Assembly: GCA_910584735.1 (NCBI GenBank)
Contig: CAJUBM010000140.1
Location: 1 to 6,870 of the forward strand
Direction of reading: 5' to 3'
From: an uncultured Muribaculaceae bacterium
GTDB taxonomy: Bacteria; Bacteroidota; Bacteroidia; Bacteroidales; Muribaculaceae
Length of the DNA stretch: 6,870 bases
Shown in pieces: positions 6,364-6,870 of the stretch (within the stretch, counting starts at the first letter, position 1; each line of letters starts with the position of its first letter). Both the position numbers and the translations under genes were made by a program. The notes beneath the pieces are model-generated. The model was not told the origin of the DNA, did not search any database, and was given only the letters and a program-made list of their open reading frames with translations.

Positions 6364-6434
6364 TTGAATCTCTTTTTTGTGTTACATTTGACTTTTTACA
6401 TCTCTCAAAGAAGCCGAAACGTGTGACGGGCCTA
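6364..6434 (-). other. 5' leader of the OmpA gene
   Basis: About 65 bases lie between the -7 element and the ATG. The leader is A/T-rich close to the start (CAAAAAAGAGATTCAA) and has no Shine-Dalgarno, as is usual in Bacteroidota. It contains two copies of ATGTAA, a start codon directly followed by a stop, at 6401-6396 and 6387-6382 on the minus strand. Confidence 0.5.
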
Positions 6435-6442
6435 CAAAGATA
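6435..6442 (-). promoter_or_regulatory. Promoter -7 element of the OmpA gene
   Basis: The minus strand reads TATCTTTG, an exact TAnnTTTG match, 71 bases before the ATG at 6363. No TTTG or TTG is seen about 20 bases further upstream, so the -33 element is missing or diverged. It is the only exact match between this gene and the next upstream features. Confidence 0.55.
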
Positions 6443-6613
6443 CATCATTACCCCTCGTCGGTATGCTTCTTCTCTGTTGTATGTCAAACGCACCGGTTCG
6501 CCCAATAGTTCATGCCGTAAGTGTTAAGGGATGTCGGGATACCTATGTTACGTGGATGTGTATATTATTATGAAGATTTGAGATAAGCCGATGGATGTGA
6601 TGATTATATTATA
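6443..6613. other. Non-coding spacer upstream of the OmpA promoter
   Basis: I see no gene here. The only start-to-stop frames are short, such as a 30-codon plus-strand frame at 6481-6573, which lacks protein-like composition, a signal or a promoter. The right half (6565-6613) is strongly A/T-rich and runs into the first of three hairpins. Confidence 0.5.
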
Positions 6614-6655
6614 AAGAACAAAGGACCTGTCCTCACGGGCAAGTCCTTTATTCTT
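6614..6655 (-). terminator. Long hairpin, probable terminator or RNA element
   Basis: The arms 6614-6632 and 6637-6655 pair along almost their full length. On the plus strand, positions 6619/6650 and 6627/6642 are C-A mismatches and 6630/6639 is a G-U pair. On the minus strand the first two become G-U pairs and the third is the only mismatch. The minus-strand loop is GTGA, a GNRA tetraloop, and T-rich sequence follows (TTTGTTCTTTATAATATAA). The minus strand therefore forms the better terminator-like RNA, but both strands fold. Confidence 0.6.
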
Positions 6656-6690
6656 AATCCCGGCCTGTTCCTGACGTCTGGCTCGGGCTT
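6656..6690. other. GC-rich stem-loop next to the long hairpin
   Basis: CCCG (6659-6662) pairs with CGGG (6684-6687), and GCC (6663-6665) pairs with GGC (6680-6682), leaving T6683 bulged. Two outer A-T pairs (6656/6690, 6657/6689) flank a T-C mismatch. The 14-base loop falls within an imperfect palindrome, CCTGACGTCTGG (6670-6681), which might instead be a DNA-binding site. Confidence 0.35.
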
Positions 6691-6691
6691 A

Positions 6692-6699
6692 CAAACCTA
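6692..6699 (-). promoter_or_regulatory. Possible minus-strand -7 element ahead of the long hairpin
   Basis: The minus strand reads TAGGTTTG, an exact TAnnTTTG match, with no recognisable -33 TTG. Transcription from here would start near 6685 and meet the 6614-6655 hairpin at once, giving an RNA of about 70-75 bases with no reading frame of note. A six-fixed-base motif occurs by chance a few times per window of this size, so support is weak. Confidence 0.25.
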
Positions 6700-6734
6700 A
6701 CATAAAACACGATTATTATCTTTCTTTCTTAGTC

Positions 6735-6776
6735 GTTGAGTTGGCTAATTCATGTGTATGCCTTTGCTCAACTTTT
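6735..6776 (+). terminator. Terminator-like hairpin in a probable leader
   Basis: GTTGAG (6735-6740) pairs with CTCAAC (6767-6772), and GGC (6743-6745) pairs with GCC (6760-6762). TTTT follows directly at 6773-6776. On the plus strand this resembles a weak intrinsic terminator or attenuator. It lies about 100 bases before the window edge, where a rightward gene probably begins. Confidence 0.35.
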
Positions 6777-6870
6777 AATACTAACCCTAAAAACTAATTC
6801 CTTAATCAATAAATCAAACTACTACTGGTGCGATAAAATCGCGTTAGTTTAGAAATCATCAAATAAAGAG
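6777..6870 (+). other. Probable leader of a rightward gene beyond the window
   Basis: No frame opens here, and the sequence is A/T-rich with stops in all frames. ACTAAC (6780-6785) can pair with GTTAGT (6843-6848), and GCGAT (6830-6834) with ATCGC (6838-6842) around a 3-base loop. The last bases, AAATAAAGAG, resemble the AAAAAAGAG that precedes the OmpA start in this window. A start codon just past the edge is therefore likely, though this is inference. Confidence 0.35.

Noticed and set aside
6236..6505. 89-residue minus-strand frame overlapping the OmpA start
   Set aside because: It covers the OmpA promoter, leader and signal peptide region in another frame and shows no protein-like features.
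6488..6505. GGTTCG at 6495-6500, resembling a tRNA T-loop
   Set aside because: No acceptor, anticodon or D stem can be built around it, and the usual GGTTCRA context is not complete.
6481..6573. 30-codon plus-strand frame between the OmpA promoter and the hairpins
   Set aside because: It has no promoter and no membrane or signal segment, and its composition does not look protein-like. Frames this short are expected by chance.
1..6870. CRISPR array, insertion sequence, toxin-antitoxin or other defence system
   Set aside because: I saw no regularly spaced repeats, transposase-like protein, terminal inverted repeats or small paired frames. All full-length genes fit envelope or housekeeping families.

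Overview
The window looks like an ordinary chromosomal stretch from a member of the Bacteroidota, most likely the order Bacteroidales. Several start codons are preceded by the TAnnTTTG -7 element typical of that phylum's major sigma factor. Starts have A/T-rich leaders and no clear Shine-Dalgarno. The gene content also fits: a MepS-like lipoprotein, LpxH, a short DUF59 protein, a small outer-membrane barrel and a barrel-OmpA fusion. The exact genus cannot be read from the sequence alone.

Layout: bases 1-267 are non-coding and hold a promoter for the rightward pair 268-2768. That pair is an NlpC/P60 lipoprotein overlapping by ATGA a large, markedly AT-rich polytopic membrane protein with GT-C glycosyltransferase character. 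A strong 16-bp hairpin (2791-2826) closes this unit. Bases 2769-3064 lie between convergent genes and also carry a palindrome. A leftward pair follows: a DUF59/MIP18-type Fe-S assembly protein (start 4245) and then lpxH (3065-3847), read from a promoter near 4285. A divergent promoter near 4380 drives an outer-membrane beta-barrel gene (4430-5071). This barrel gene and the leftward OmpA-family gene (5155-6363) converge on a shared 15-bp hairpin (5095-5130). Bases 6364-6870 carry no convincing gene but contain the ompA-type promoter and leader, three hairpins and what looks like the leader of a rightward gene starting past the window.

Functionally almost everything belongs to the cell envelope. 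The set covers peptidoglycan hydrolysis (NlpC/P60), probable glycan or lipid glycosylation (GT-C-like protein), lipid A synthesis (LpxH), an outer-membrane barrel, and an OmpA protein tying outer membrane to peptidoglycan. The DUF59 protein is the exception. I found no CRISPR array, transposase, toxin-antitoxin pair, prophage gene, tRNA or rRNA, and no convincing undescribed multi-gene system. The parts most worth a second look are the hairpin-rich non-coding stretch 6600-6870 and the compositionally distinct membrane protein coupled to the lipoprotein gene.
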